Translations under genes and position numbers: made by a program
Notes under the pieces: generated by a model
What the model saw: the letters and a program-made list of their open reading frames with translations, nothing else
The model's database searches: none
Told to the model about the DNA's origin: nothing
NCBI GenBank assembly: GCA_019359635.1
Contig: JAHHGY010000013.1
Coordinates: 1-60,472, forward strand
Direction of reading: 5' to 3'
Length of the DNA: 60,472 nt
Source: Chroococcus sp. CMT-3BRIN-NPC107
GTDB taxonomy: Bacteria; Cyanobacteriota; Cyanobacteriia; Cyanobacteriales; Chroococcidiopsidaceae
Shown: one piece after another, positions 36,716 through 46,990 of the stretch
Numbering within the stretch: the first letter of the stretch is position 1
How the letters are laid out: each line of letters opens with the position of its first letter

Positions 36716-36757
36716 GTAGACATAACTACAGCTTTTCCTAGAAAGTTACCTTATTAT
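36716..36757 (+). promoter_or_regulatory. Predicted NtcA-activated promoter (GTA-N8-TAC, N22, TAN3T)
   Basis: The box GTA GACATAAC TAC (36716-36729) is followed by exactly 22 nt and then TATTAT (36752-36757). This is the textbook class II NtcA layout, with box and -10 spacing both canonical and a -10 matching TATAAT at five of six positions. It predicts transcription starting about 36763-36765 and reading towards the response regulator at 37002, with a leader of about 240 nt. On the minus strand no TAN3T lies at the right distance. Confidence 0.65.
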
Positions 36758-36760
36758 TAA

Positions 36761-36853
36761 ATGAATATTAAGTTTATTGAGAAAGCTGAGATTTTACCTT
36801 TGTTAATTGTGTTACTTTTATTACCCTTATGTGCAATGATAACCTCTGTATAG
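36761..36853 (+). CDS. Possible 30-residue membrane peptide
   Basis: Open frame ATG to TAG coding for 30 residues: MNIKFIEKAE, then a very hydrophobic stretch (ILPLLIVLLLLPLCAMI), then TSV. One transmembrane helix is likely. There is no ribosome site, and the ATG lies at or about 3 nt before the transcription start predicted from the NtcA promoter, so it would have to be leaderless or use another promoter. No known small photosystem, cytochrome or transporter subunit is matched. Speculative; random occurrence in AT-rich DNA is possible. Confidence 0.25.
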   Translation: MNIKFIEKAEILPLLIVLLLLPLCAMITSV

Positions 36854-37001
36854 ATTTTTTCAGCAATTCAATAATCGCTTAATTCTAAATTAGAGCCAGT
36901 CCATTACGAGCGCCAGATTAGCCGCCAACGGAATGCCTCAATAAGGATATAAACCCGAATGTTTTTGTCTGTTGATGGTTTCCTACTGATGGGGTAAAAA
37001 A

Positions 37002-37415
37002 GTGAAAGTTTTGACTAAAAATGCCGAAACATCTGCCAAACAAGTACGGATTTTGGCAGTAGATGACAATGAAGATAATCTGATGCTGCTTAATGAAGTG
37101 TTAAATATATTCGATTGTTCGCTAATTACCGCAACTCACGGACAAAGAGCCTTACTTTTAGCTCAAGCTCACAACCCAGACTTAATTTTGCTAGACGTAA
37201 TGCTACCAGATATAAACGGTGTAGAGGTTGTTCGCCATCTCAAGCAAAACCCAATCGCAACAAATATTCCTGTAATTGCTGTTACAGCTTTAGCTAGAGT
37301 AGAAGATCGCGATCGCTTATTATCGGCAGGTTGCTGCGAATATATTACTAAGCCTTATATGCTAGAAGATTTAGAAGCAATTGTACGTTGTTATTTAAGT
37401 TGCAAGTATAGTTAA
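37002..37415 (+). CDS. Single-domain response regulator (CheY-like)
   Basis: 137 residues consisting of a receiver domain with no output domain. Acidic pocket AVDDNED, phosphoacceptor Asp in LILLDVMLPDINGVEV, Thr in VIAVTALA and Lys in YITKPYM are all present. It starts at GTG 37002 with GGGG about 8 nt upstream. Probably part of a phosphorelay or interacts with a kinase or partner protein; no kinase is adjacent. A predicted NtcA promoter lies upstream. Confidence 0.92.
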   Translation: MKVLTKNAETSAKQVRILAVDDNEDNLMLLNEVLNIFDCSLITATHGQRALLLAQAHNPDLILLDVMLPDINGVEVVRHLKQNPIATNIPVIAVTALARVEDRDRLLSAGCCEYITKPYMLEDLEAIVRCYLSCKYS

Positions 37416-37456
37416 TGAGTGCGATGCTTCAGCAAGAATAAAGTTATACGCATCTA

Positions 37457-37834
37457 TTAGCTAGAGGAAAGCAGTTCTGGTGCATGAGTAAAAATTGCCA
37501 CAATGCTAGTTCTGCCTGTATCTAAAGAGGATTTACTAATTAAATCGGTTAAAGGAATCGATGTAGCTTCCTCAATTGCCGATTTGAGATAAGGCTCAAA
37601 AGCTAACTGTAAGTTAGTCCTCACTTGCTGTGCTAATTCTTCCTTCCCATTATTTACTAATAACTGTTCGGCTTTAGTAATAGAATCTTCAATAATTACT
37701 GTCAAATTTTTATCATTCAGTTTACCAGAAACTTGTTGGGGTTGATGTCCGAGAGTTTTTAAATACACCTCTTGAATGCTCTTTAATAGTTTTTGCTCTA
37801 ACTGCTCTTGAGTTTGGGGAAAACTTTTTGTCAT
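37457..37834 (-). CDS. DUF2294 protein
   Basis: 125 residues matching the DUF2294 family: EQLEQKLLKSIQEVYLKTLGHQP near the start, VIIEDSITKAEQLLVNNG in the middle, and ARxxFExxLKxxIEEATx-like region (FEPYLKSAIEEATSIPL). Such proteins are small, mostly helical and of unknown role, found in various bacteria. Convergent with the response regulator, 41 bp apart. Confidence 0.8.
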   Translation of the reverse strand: MTKSFPQTQEQLEQKLLKSIQEVYLKTLGHQPQQVSGKLNDKNLTVIIEDSITKAEQLLVNNGKEELAQQVRTNLQLAFEPYLKSAIEEATSIPLTDLISKSSLDTGRTSIVAIFTHAPELLSSS

Positions 37835-37978
37835 AATTTCTTTGATATAAAATAACTATTTTATTTTTTACAATCTACCTTAGAGAGGTTGAGCTACAAA
37901 CAACCCATAGGTATATCTATAAATTTTAATTTTTAGTTTGACCTAAAGATCGAATCTTCGATTGCAGCAGCTAAATCA

Positions 37979-38018
37979 ACAAAAAAAGCAGAGCTTCTTT
38001 GTCAAGAAACTCTGCTTT
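37979..38018 (-). terminator. Intrinsic terminator of groES-groEL
   Basis: On the minus strand AAAGCAGAG is followed by a second 5 bp stem and loop, then CTCTGCTTT and a T-run (the + strand shows A7 at 37981-37987). Strong hairpin with one mismatch and a uridine tract, 46 bp past the groEL stop. Confidence 0.85.
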
Positions 38019-38063
38019 CAGTCAAGAAGTGGTGGCGCAAGTATTACTTACGCCTACTTACAA

Positions 38064-39743
<1,680 letters not shown>

Positions 39744-39782
39744 TCAAGAAAAAATTATTTTCTGTTCGTGCAGCGAGCTTGC

Positions 39783-40094
39783 TTACGCAACTACGGCAAG
39801 AATGTCTTTTTCCGATAACAGTACATATTCTTCTGTACCGAGTTTGATGTCTGTACCTGCGTACTTAGAGTAAAGAACTTTGTTACCGATCTCTACTTCC
39901 ATTTGCTGGCGAGAACCGTCATCGTTACGCTTGCCATCACCCAAGGCGACTACTTCCCCAACTTGGGGCTTTTCTTTGGCGTTGTCAGGCAAATATAGAC
40001 CTCCGGCGGTCTTTTCTTCGGCGGCGCTTACTTTTACAAATACGCGATCGCCTAGGGGTTTTACTTCCGATACACTTAAAGTCACTGCTGCCAT
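39783..40094 (-). CDS. groS: Co-chaperonin GroES (10 kDa)
   Basis: 103 residues from ATG 40094, preceded by GGAG; the TTG at 40109 is not a start. Blocks [26 protein letters not shown] (mobile loop) and [25 protein letters not shown] are typical. Caps the GroEL ring. First gene of the groESL operon. Confidence 0.98.
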   Translation of the reverse strand: MAAVTLSVSEVKPLGDRVFVKVSAAEEKTAGGLYLPDNAKEKPQVGEVVALGDGKRNDDGSRQQMEVEIGNKVLYSKYAGTDIKLGTEEYVLLSEKDILAVVA

Positions 40095-40113
40095 ATATGT
40101 TTCTCCCAAAAAA

Positions 40114-40140
40114 TTAGCACTCTCTGCTCCTGAGTGCTAA
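40114..40140 (-). promoter_or_regulatory. CIRCE operator (HrcA site) upstream of groESL
   Basis: TTAGCACTC (40114-40122), 9-nt spacer, GAGTGCTAA (40132-40140): a perfect inverted repeat match to the CIRCE element. It ends 19 bp before the groES start, so HrcA binding would block transcription or the leader. Implies heat-induced derepression. Confidence 0.95.
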
Positions 40141-40302
40141 TTTAGCTAAATATGGAACCAAAAAGCAATAAAATTTTGTGTACGGGTTTCCGAACTTATG
40201 CCTGGTGATAGTTGTAATAGTTGTGGTGATTGAATTAAAGGGGCGATCGCGCTGTTTTTAATTTGTCAAAATAGTTTTAAAGTCAAAATTATCTTTTGTA
40301 AC

Positions 40303-40773
40303 ATGACCCCAGAAAATGCCGCGCCGATTGAGGTAGTCGAAGAAGTTGAAACTCACCCAGCTAAAGATTTGGAATCTCTAGCTAATTCCGTTACAAGTTT
40401 AGGACTAGAGCAAATTCAACGGCATATTTTTATCTGTGCTGGTCCAACTTTTCCTCAATGCTGCTCCACTCAAGCAAGTTTGGAATCTTGGGATTACCTC
40501 AAAAAACGTCTAAAACAGTTAAACCTCGATAAACCTACAGAGACACGCCCTAGCTGCATATTTCGCACCAAAGCTAATTGCTTGCGTGTTTGTACCTCCG
40601 GACCAATTTTGGTAGTGTATCCTGATGGCGTTTGGTATCATAAAGCAACTCCTGAAATAATCGAGCGGATTATTCAAGAACACATAATTAATAACTGTGT
40701 TGTTACAGAATATGCTTTTTTAACTCATTCTTTGCCCCAACCTGTAGCTTTTAATACAGCAACTAATGAATAA
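40303..40773 (+). CDS. Thioredoxin-like [2Fe-2S] ferredoxin-domain protein
   Basis: 156 residues. Cysteine pattern [12 protein letters not shown], then [29 protein letters not shown], is that of thioredoxin-like 2Fe-2S ferredoxins (as in the NuoE or Shethna-type fold). It carries a likely redox cluster in soluble form. N-terminal 40 residues are acidic and probably disordered. The partner is unknown. Divergent from groESL with 208 bp between start codons. Confidence 0.85.
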   Translation: MTPENAAPIEVVEEVETHPAKDLESLANSVTSLGLEQIQRHIFICAGPTFPQCCSTQASLESWDYLKKRLKQLNLDKPTETRPSCIFRTKANCLRVCTSGPILVVYPDGVWYHKATPEIIERIIQEHIINNCVVTEYAFLTHSLPQPVAFNTATNE

Positions 40774-41028
40774 TAAGTATTTTTTATGCTCAGACAATAT
40801 CGAGGCGACTAGCAGTAATTAGCAGTCAAATGACTGAGAATTTAGAGAGAGAAAACAATATATAATAACGCATTAGATATACTATATAATTCCGTAGCAT
40901 TACTAAAATTGCATTTTTTCAAGATTGAAGACTTAGCAGCGATCGCTTGATGTTATGTATAAAAAACCAAATGCAAAACATCCAATTATAGAATTTCATC
41001 AACGTAAAAGTAACCACAGTAGCAACGT

Positions 41029-41676
41029 ATGAAAGAAACCAGCGTTAAAGAACACAAAAGACTGCTACTAATCGATGATGACCCGAATTTAATCCTATTA
41101 GTCAAAGATTACTTAGAATTTCGGGGCTACGAAGTTGTCACGGCAGAAAATGGTAGAGAAGCTCTAGAAGTATTAGAAAGCGATATTCCAGACATGATTG
41201 TTTGTGACGTGATGATGCCAGAGATGGATGGCTACGATTTTGTTAGCAATATTCGTGAAGATGAGCGTACTAGCTGGATTCCGGTCTTATTTCTTTCAGC
41301 TAAAGGTCAAGCACAAGACCGAGTTAAGGGGCTAAATGTAGGCGCAGATGTTTATATGGTAAAACCCTTTGAGCCAGAAGAATTAGTAGCTCAAGTAGAA
41401 GCATCCCTCAAACAAGCTTTTCGGCAGAGGCAGCAGTCTACAGACGGCGGCGACAATGAATCAAAAATTCAAGTTCCTTTCGACGTTCACCTCACCCAAA
41501 CAGAGATGAAAGTCGTCCAGTTTGTCGCTAGAGGTTTAGCTAATAAAAATATTGCTGACGAACTCAATGTAAGTCAGCGCACTGTAGAAAGTCACGTCTC
41601 TAATATGCTAGGCAAAACAGGTTTGCACAATCGTACCGAACTTGCGCGCTGGGCAATTGAGAATCAAATGACTTAA
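41029..41676 (+). CDS. Response regulator with LuxR-type HTH output (NarL/FixJ, Ycf29-like)
   Basis: 215 residues. Receiver domain: LLLIDDDPNLI (acidic pair), Asp phosphosite in VCDVMMPEMDGYDF, Lys in YMVKPFEPEEL. Output: FVARGLANKNIADELNVSQRTVESHVSNML, a LuxR/GerE helix-turn-helix. DNA-binding two-component transcription factor; the combination and linker resemble the Ycf29-type regulators shared by cyanobacteria and red plastids. No kinase is adjacent. Convergent with the NIL gene (29 bp apart). Confidence 0.9.
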   Translation: MKETSVKEHKRLLLIDDDPNLILLVKDYLEFRGYEVVTAENGREALEVLESDIPDMIVCDVMMPEMDGYDFVSNIREDERTSWIPVLFLSAKGQAQDRVKGLNVGADVYMVKPFEPEELVAQVEASLKQAFRQRQQSTDGGDNESKIQVPFDVHLTQTEMKVVQFVARGLANKNIADELNVSQRTVESHVSNMLGKTGLHNRTELARWAIENQMT

Positions 41677-41705
41677 ATATTAAGATGATTGGAAATCTTT
41701 ATCCA

Positions 41706-42005
41706 TTACCAGCCATCTTCTTCTGCTGTTGATTGACCCCAAATTTCCAAATCCAACTCATTGAGATAAGTTAAAGCGCTTTGAATCTGCTCGGCTTTAC
41801 CACGCAAATCTAACTCAAACCAGCCATCGTCTCGCGTATTTGCGCCAAGTAGGGCGGCGGCAATATTGACCGTAAGCCCGTAATCGGAAACTAAGCGTGA
41901 AATTACTGGTTCTTCATGAAAGGCTTTGGGGATATGAATTTTGATTCGAGTTTGAGTTGGTCTAGATGTCTGCAAAGAAAAGTTGCCTTGATTTTGGATA
42001 GACAT
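41706..42005 (-). CDS. NIL-domain protein of the sulfate transport operon
   Basis: 99 residues. The NIL domain usually sits at the C-terminus of MetN/CysA-type ABC ATPases, where it binds the transported substrate for feedback regulation. Here it stands alone, with RIKIHIPKAFHEEPVISRLVSDYGLTVNIAAALLG and the final beta strands GWFELDLRGKAEQI. AGGAG precedes ATG 42005 by 9 nt. It follows cysW by 12 bp, so it should be co-expressed and may regulate the transporter in trans. Confidence 0.85.
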   Translation of the reverse strand: MSIQNQGNFSLQTSRPTQTRIKIHIPKAFHEEPVISRLVSDYGLTVNIAAALLGANTRDDGWFELDLRGKAEQIQSALTYLNELDLEIWGQSTAEEDGW

Positions 42006-42017
42006 AAAATAATTCTC

Positions 42018-42893
42018 CTATTCGATATCTTTAATTTGAGTTTTCCGTTCCAAAATTTCTTTTAACACCAAAGTAACTAAAGCCAAACCCGCTAGTAAAA
42101 CCGCCGCCGCAAAAGCCGACTCAGTTTGATACTGTTTGTAAGCCTCCTCTACAAATAAAGGCAAAGTTTGAGTTTTGCCGCCAATATTTCCCGATACCAC
42201 CGAAACTGCGCCAAATTCGCCCATTACTCTAGCATTGGTCAAAATTACCCCGTAGAGCAGACCCCATCGAATATTAGGAAGAGTGACGCGCCAAAATATC
42301 TGCCAATCGTTCGCTCCTAAAGTCTTCGCCGCTTCTTCTTGGTCAAAGCCCGATTCTTCCAAAACTGGGATAACTTCACGTGCCACAAACGGCATGGTAA
42401 TAAAAGCACTAGCAATTACCATTGCTGGCAAAGCAAAAATAATTTTGATATTTGCCGCGTTTAATGCAGGTCCAAACCAACCAGTGCGTCCGTAAAGCAG
42501 TACGAGCATTAATCCGGCTACTACCGGAGAAACAGCAAAAGGGATGTCTAAAATACTGATAAGCAACGCTCGACCGCGAAATTGGTTGCGGGCAATTACC
42601 CACGCCGCACACAGACCAAAAACCGTATTAACAGGAACAACAATTAAGGCAATTATTACCGTTAGCTTAACAGCGTGAAGAAAAACAGGTTGGCTGAGGT
42701 TTTCAAAAAACGGCCCAAAGCCTGACTGAAATGCTTGAGCAAAGACATTGGCTGCGGGAATAAATAAAATTAAGGCAAGATAAACAATCGCAATTCCAAT
42801 TAAAACAAATTTCACCCAAGGGCGATCGCTAGAGGCTAATTTTTTCTTTTGCGAACTTGGATTAAAGAACTTACCAGCAATATTAAAGCTCAT
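42018..42893 (-). CDS. cysW: Sulfate ABC transporter permease CysW
   Basis: 291-residue inner-membrane subunit with about six TM helices. The EAA loop is EEAAKTLGANDWQIFWRVTLPNIRWGLLYG, where the ATPase docks. Overlaps the end of cysT by 11 bp, so the two are translationally coupled. Pairs with CysT and the binding protein SbpA to import sulfate and thiosulfate. No ATPase gene lies in this operon. Confidence 0.95.
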   Translation of the reverse strand: MSFNIAGKFFNPSSQKKKLASSDRPWVKFVLIGIAIVYLALILFIPAANVFAQAFQSGFGPFFENLSQPVFLHAVKLTVIIALIVVPVNTVFGLCAAWVIARNQFRGRALLISILDIPFAVSPVVAGLMLVLLYGRTGWFGPALNAANIKIIFALPAMVIASAFITMPFVAREVIPVLEESGFDQEEAAKTLGANDWQIFWRVTLPNIRWGLLYGVILTNARVMGEFGAVSVVSGNIGGKTQTLPLFVEEAYKQYQTESAFAAAVLLAGLALVTLVLKEILERKTQIKDIE

Positions 42894-43737
42894 AGCGTCG
42901 TCCCCAAGCCTGCAATAGGTTAATTGCTAAAAGAACTAATAGAGAAATCAGCAATAAAACTGTTCCAATCACTGTTGCGCCCGAATAGTCGTACTGTTCT
43001 AAGCGTTGAATAATTAGCACTGATGCAATTAAGTCTTGAAAAGGAATATTTGAAGCAATAATCACTACCGAACCGTATTCTCCCACCGCGCGAGAAAATG
43101 CTAAAGCGATTCCCGTCAACATCGCAGGCATTAAGGGCGGTAAAATTACTCGCCAAAAAGTCTGCCATCTAGAAGCCCCCAACGACCATGCCGCTTCTTC
43201 AATTTCTTTTTCCATTTCTTGCAACACAGGCTGCAAAGCCCGCACGACAAAGGGCAAGGAAATGAATAACATTGCCACCCCTACACCCAAGCGCGTAAAA
43301 GCAATTTTGATTCCGTAAGGCGCTACTAAAGACCCAAGCCAGCCGTTATTGCTGTAAACCGTTGCTAAAGTTAAGCCTGCAACAGAAGTCGGCAAGGCAA
43401 AAGGTAAATCAATAGACGCATCTACCAAACGCTTGAGAGGAAAATCGTACCTAACTAGCACCCAAGCAATCAACAGCCCTAAAACTCCATTAATTAAAGC
43501 TGCAACCAAAGCCGTAACGAAGGTAACATCATAAGTTGCTAAAGCAACCGGACTTGTGGCAATTTTCCAAAAGTCAATCGGTTTTTCTGTCGCTGCTTTC
43601 AATATCAATGCCGATACAGGCAATAGCAGCACAATGGTCAAGTAGCCTAAAGTAATTCGCCAAGGCACAGATAACCCTAATAATTTATTTAGGGGTTCCC
43701 AGCTCGATTTTTTTGGCTTGGAGTAAGAAGATACCAT
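42883..43737 (-). CDS. cysT: Sulfate ABC transporter permease CysT
   Basis: 284 residues, six TM helices. The EAA loop is EEAAWSLGASRWQTFWRVILPPLMPAM. The block ALPTSVAGLTLATVYSNNGWLG is typical of CysT. Lies 46 bp downstream of sbpA and overlaps cysW by 11 bp. Confidence 0.95.
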   Translation of the reverse strand: MVSSYSKPKKSSWEPLNKLLGLSVPWRITLGYLTIVLLLPVSALILKAATEKPIDFWKIATSPVALATYDVTFVTALVAALINGVLGLLIAWVLVRYDFPLKRLVDASIDLPFALPTSVAGLTLATVYSNNGWLGSLVAPYGIKIAFTRLGVGVAMLFISLPFVVRALQPVLQEMEKEIEEAAWSLGASRWQTFWRVILPPLMPAMLTGIALAFSRAVGEYGSVVIIASNIPFQDLIASVLIIQRLEQYDYSGATVIGTVLLLISLLVLLAINLLQAWGRRYEL

Positions 43738-43783
43738 TTATAGTTTTGTTGTACTCAAGAGATTGGTAATTTGTAAGCTATTC

Positions 43784-44851
43784 TCAATTAGCTTGAATCT
43801 TGTCAAAAATCGCCCCATCTTCAAAAAACTTTTTCTGAATCTCATCCCATCCCCCCATATCTTGGGCAGTAAATAGGGTTTTAATTGGTACGTACTGCTT
43901 TAATACTTCCTCAGCTACGGTAGAATCTACGGGGCGAAAGCCTACTTTAGCAAATTCTCGTTGCGCTTCCGGGGTATAAAGATATTCAACAAAGGCTTGC
44001 GCAATTTCTCTTGTGCCGTGTTTGTCTACGTTGGCATCTACCACTGCTACCGGATTGTCGATAGAGATATTTACATCGGGGATTACATAGGGTAATTTTT
44101 CGCCGTTTAATCCTGCTAGAATTACTTCATTTTCGTAGTTAATTAATACATCTCCCTGTCCTTGCTTGAAAAATACATCGCTAGATTCGCGGGCATCTCT
44201 GGGCAATACTGGGGCATTTTTAATTACTTTAGTCGTAAAGTCTAGGGCTTGGGCTTCATCGCCTCCGGTTCTTGTTACTGAACCCCACATTCCTAAAAAG
44301 TTCCATCTCGCACCACCAGAGGTTTTGGGATTGGCAGTAATTACGCCTACTCCTGGTTTAGCTAAATCTGCCCAAGTTTTAATCCCTTTAGGGTTGCCTT
44401 CACGAGTAACTAACGCTGCCACAGATTTGTGGACGATCGCATTATTGGGGGCTTCTTGTTCCCATCCTGGTTCAATTAGTTTTGCTTGCTCAATTTTTTT
44501 TGTATCTAATGCCAAAGCTAAAGCGACAACATCGGCTTCTAAGCCATCAATTACTGCACGAGTTTGAGAACCGCTACCGCCATAACTTTGATTGAAAGTA
44601 ATGTTTTGATTTTTTTCTTGCTTCCACTTGGCAGTAAATTGGGGAATTATTTTCTCGTAAGCGGCGCGGGTGACAGCGTAGGAGACAAGGGTTAATTCTT
44701 TATCGCCTCCACCACTAGCCGCCGTGCTGGGATTGCTAGTGCTACTTCCTCCTCCCGAACAAGCTGCGATCGCGCTTGATAATACTACTCCTACCAAAAA
44801 TAACGCTACAAAGTTTTTTACTTTGCTTTTGGTTATATGCCACCAACTCAT
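43784..44851 (-). CDS. sbpA: Sulfate-binding protein (periplasmic, lipoprotein-type)
   Basis: 355 residues from ATG 44851; AAGGAG lies 8 nt before it, and the TTG at 44869 is not used. N-terminal signal peptide with a Cys after IAA (AIAACSGG), which fits a lipobox. Mature protein: LTLVSYAVTRAAYEKIIPQF, SYGGSGSQTRAVI, and GDVLINYENEVILA are conserved in sulfate/thiosulfate binding proteins. Captures sulfate outside the membrane for CysT/CysW. First gene of the operon; sulfur-starvation induction is expected but no operator is visible. Confidence 0.95.
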   Translation of the reverse strand: MSWWHITKSKVKNFVALFLVGVVLSSAIAACSGGGSSTSNPSTAASGGGDKELTLVSYAVTRAAYEKIIPQFTAKWKQEKNQNITFNQSYGGSGSQTRAVIDGLEADVVALALALDTKKIEQAKLIEPGWEQEAPNNAIVHKSVAALVTREGNPKGIKTWADLAKPGVGVITANPKTSGGARWNFLGMWGSVTRTGGDEAQALDFTTKVIKNAPVLPRDARESSDVFFKQGQGDVLINYENEVILAGLNGEKLPYVIPDVNISIDNPVAVVDANVDKHGTREIAQAFVEYLYTPEAQREFAKVGFRPVDSTVAEEVLKQYVPIKTLFTAQDMGGWDEIQKKFFEDGAIFDKIQAN

Positions 44852-44939
44852 ACTTCTTGCTCCTTTCAATCTCCGGTTAATCGGTCGGGATACCGGACTA
44901 TTCTATCAAAGTAAATGATACAGGATAATTAGGCAATGG

Positions 44940-45374
44940 ATGGTAACAGATAAAATTTTTGCTATGGATAGTTTTGAGCCAGATTTGCCGCCACGCATTT
45001 ATTTCCCTCTGCCTGTACTTACAAATCGTCAGGAAATTGAGGAGTTATTAGTTCACGGCTCCGTAGAGGAGCTTTTAATTTTGTCCTTGGCATTAGGGGA
45101 GCATTTTCCCGATTGGAAATACGCGCAAGATGTGTGTCTACGTATAGCTGAACATCCGAGCGAGGGAGTACGCGCTAATGCCTGTTTGGCACTTGCATAC
45201 ATTGCACGCACAAAACAACGTTTGGAGAAACACCTTGTTAAATCTATTCTTCTTCGAGAACTTCGCGCTCAAACAGAGTTTCGCTGGCGGATTGAAGATG
45301 CAGTCAGCGATATCAACTACTATCTGGAATGGCATTTAGGGTTCAAACATGAGATGAGTGAAAAATCAAATTAG
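44940..45374 (+). CDS. HEAT-like helical protein, unknown function
   Basis: 144 residues. The second half reads as paired helices (VRANACLALAYIARTKQRLEKHLVKSILLRELR), like HEAT repeats. The first half includes LTNRQEIEELLVHGSVEELLILSLALG and HFPDWKYAQDVCLRIA. No enzyme motif. HEAT-like proteins of this size occur as immunity or scaffold proteins, but no toxin gene is adjacent. ATG 44940 has AGG at 7 nt upstream; a second ATG at 44964 is possible. Divergent from sbpA. Confidence 0.7.
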   Translation: MVTDKIFAMDSFEPDLPPRIYFPLPVLTNRQEIEELLVHGSVEELLILSLALGEHFPDWKYAQDVCLRIAEHPSEGVRANACLALAYIARTKQRLEKHLVKSILLRELRAQTEFRWRIEDAVSDINYYLEWHLGFKHEMSEKSN

Positions 45375-45544
45375 ATTTGCCAGAAGCACGTAAAAATAAA
45401 AAATAAGCTTACACTCTTGACAACAGAATGAAGAAGCATTGAATGCCGAGCAAAAAATTTAGAATCATTAATATATAACTTCGGCAAATTTGCGCTAGTT
45501 AAAGTAAGCGATCGCTAAGTAAAGCGGAACGAGCAATGAATTAC

Positions 45545-46204
45545 TTATAAATACCCATTTTCTGCCAAAAATGCTGGAGTTAGGTCGTTATCTAAATTTT
45601 GCCGAGAACTAGGAATTAACTTTTCCATATATTTCCCTAAAATATCCGCTTCCAAATTCACCGCCTCACCTAAGTGCAAATACCTTAGATTTGTTTGCGC
45701 GTAAGTTAGAGGAATAACCGCAACTTTGAACCAATAGCGGGCATCGTCATAATCGGCGATAGTTAAACTTATGCCATTGATTGCAACACTACCTTTGGAA
45801 ACAATGTAACGCGCGATCGCACCAGTAGTTGTAAAACTCATTTCCCAAGAAGTTGCCGTTTGCTCAATGCTATCCAAGTAACCAACTCCGTCTATATGTC
45901 CCATAACAAAATGCCCCCCTAGCTTACTTCCCACGCGCAAAGAAGTTTCTAAGTTGACAAAATTATCGTCTTGCTGTCTTTGGGCTAAAGTAGTACGCCC
46001 TAAAGTTTCGGGAGAAACGGCGGCGACAAATCCTTGAGGCAAAACTTCCATTACCGTTAGACAAATTCCATCCACTGCTACGCTGTCACCAAGGGCAAGA
46101 TCGGTCAAAATTAAATTAGCATTATCATCTTGGCAACTGACACTCAGGCGATCGCTTCCTAAGGCGCGAACTTTTCCCAAAGCTTGAACTAATCCTGTAA
46201 ACAT
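45545..46204 (-). CDS. ribE: Riboflavin synthase alpha subunit
   Basis: 219 residues. Converts 6,7-dimethyl-8-ribityllumazine to riboflavin. Family start MFTGLVQALGKV, repeated lumazine-binding domains (GDSVAVDGICLTVME and GSVAINGISLTIADYD), and GGHFVMGHIDG. Single gene with no other riboflavin gene adjacent, typical of dispersed biosynthesis in cyanobacteria. Confidence 0.96.
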   Translation of the reverse strand: MFTGLVQALGKVRALGSDRLSVSCQDDNANLILTDLALGDSVAVDGICLTVMEVLPQGFVAAVSPETLGRTTLAQRQQDDNFVNLETSLRVGSKLGGHFVMGHIDGVGYLDSIEQTATSWEMSFTTTGAIARYIVSKGSVAINGISLTIADYDDARYWFKVAVIPLTYAQTNLRYLHLGEAVNLEADILGKYMEKLIPSSRQNLDNDLTPAFLAENGYL

Positions 46205-46476
46205 GACTGTACTCTTACAAAAAATCTGCCTAAATAAAAATCAACTTAAATTCTTCTAATCTGCTTTACATAAATCTCATCAAGACGGGTCATACTTGGG
46301 TAAAGAGCGTTCGTTAAATGCTGACCCAAAAAACTAAATATTGCTCCTAGACTAGAATCAAACTGATTCAACTATGACTATAAATATGTATAACTTTCCT
46401 AATACTGTATATCTAGCTCTAGTGTACCCCCTTGCCACAATCGCTATCAGCAAAAAGGATCTACGAGGCTACATCA

Positions 46477-46980
46477 ATGATTGAAATGAGAGTTGCTGGC
46501 ATTGCTATAGATGCTGTAAATCGCAGCCCGATTGTATTGCTAAAAGACGGAACCGAGCGTCGGGCGCTACCAATTTATATAAACCAAGACCAAGCTAAGG
46601 CAATTATCAGCGCCTTAGAAAACCAAAAACCGCCCCGTCCTCTAACCCATGACTTAATGGCAAATATGCTAGAAGTTTGGGGTATGGCATTAGAGCGCGT
46701 AGTAATTCACTCAATTCAAGATGGCACTTTTTATGCTGTTTTAAGCCTCCGTCAAGGGGAAGTCAAAAAAGAAATTGATGCTCGTCCCAGCGATGCGATC
46801 GCGATCGCTTTACGTACCAATAGCCCTATATGGGTAATGGAGGAAGTAATTGCCGATGCTTCTATTCCTGTTGATAGAGATGCGGATGAAGCTGAACAAC
46901 GAGCTTTTAAGGAATTTTTATCTAACCTCCGCCCAGAAGACTTAATTCAGGGCAAAGGTTTTAGTCCTGGAGAAGCCTAA
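46477..46980 (+). CDS. Bifunctional nuclease-domain protein (DUF151)
   Basis: 167 residues. Start ATG 46477 is preceded by GAGG 8 nt upstream; a TTG at 46432 would extend it without conserved residues. Conserved: VAGIAIDAVNRSPIVLLKDG, LPIYINQDQAKAI, and DARPSDAIAIALRTNSPIWV. The family is named for RNase/DNase activity seen in plant homologues. Role in cyanobacteria unknown. The aldo/keto reductase gene begins 10 bp after it. Confidence 0.9.
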   Translation: MIEMRVAGIAIDAVNRSPIVLLKDGTERRALPIYINQDQAKAIISALENQKPPRPLTHDLMANMLEVWGMALERVVIHSIQDGTFYAVLSLRQGEVKKEIDARPSDAIAIALRTNSPIWVMEEVIADASIPVDRDADEAEQRAFKEFLSNLRPEDLIQGKGFSPGEA

Positions 46981-46990
46981 GCAATTATTT

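Larger units (their letters stand above)
36549..37001. other. 453-bp divergent regulatory region
   Basis: Lies between the gabD start (minus) and the response regulator start (plus). It holds an NtcA-type promoter facing right (36716-36757) and a possible 30-codon small ORF (36761-36853). The leader region 36854-37001 has no further open frame that I would call. Confidence 0.7.
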
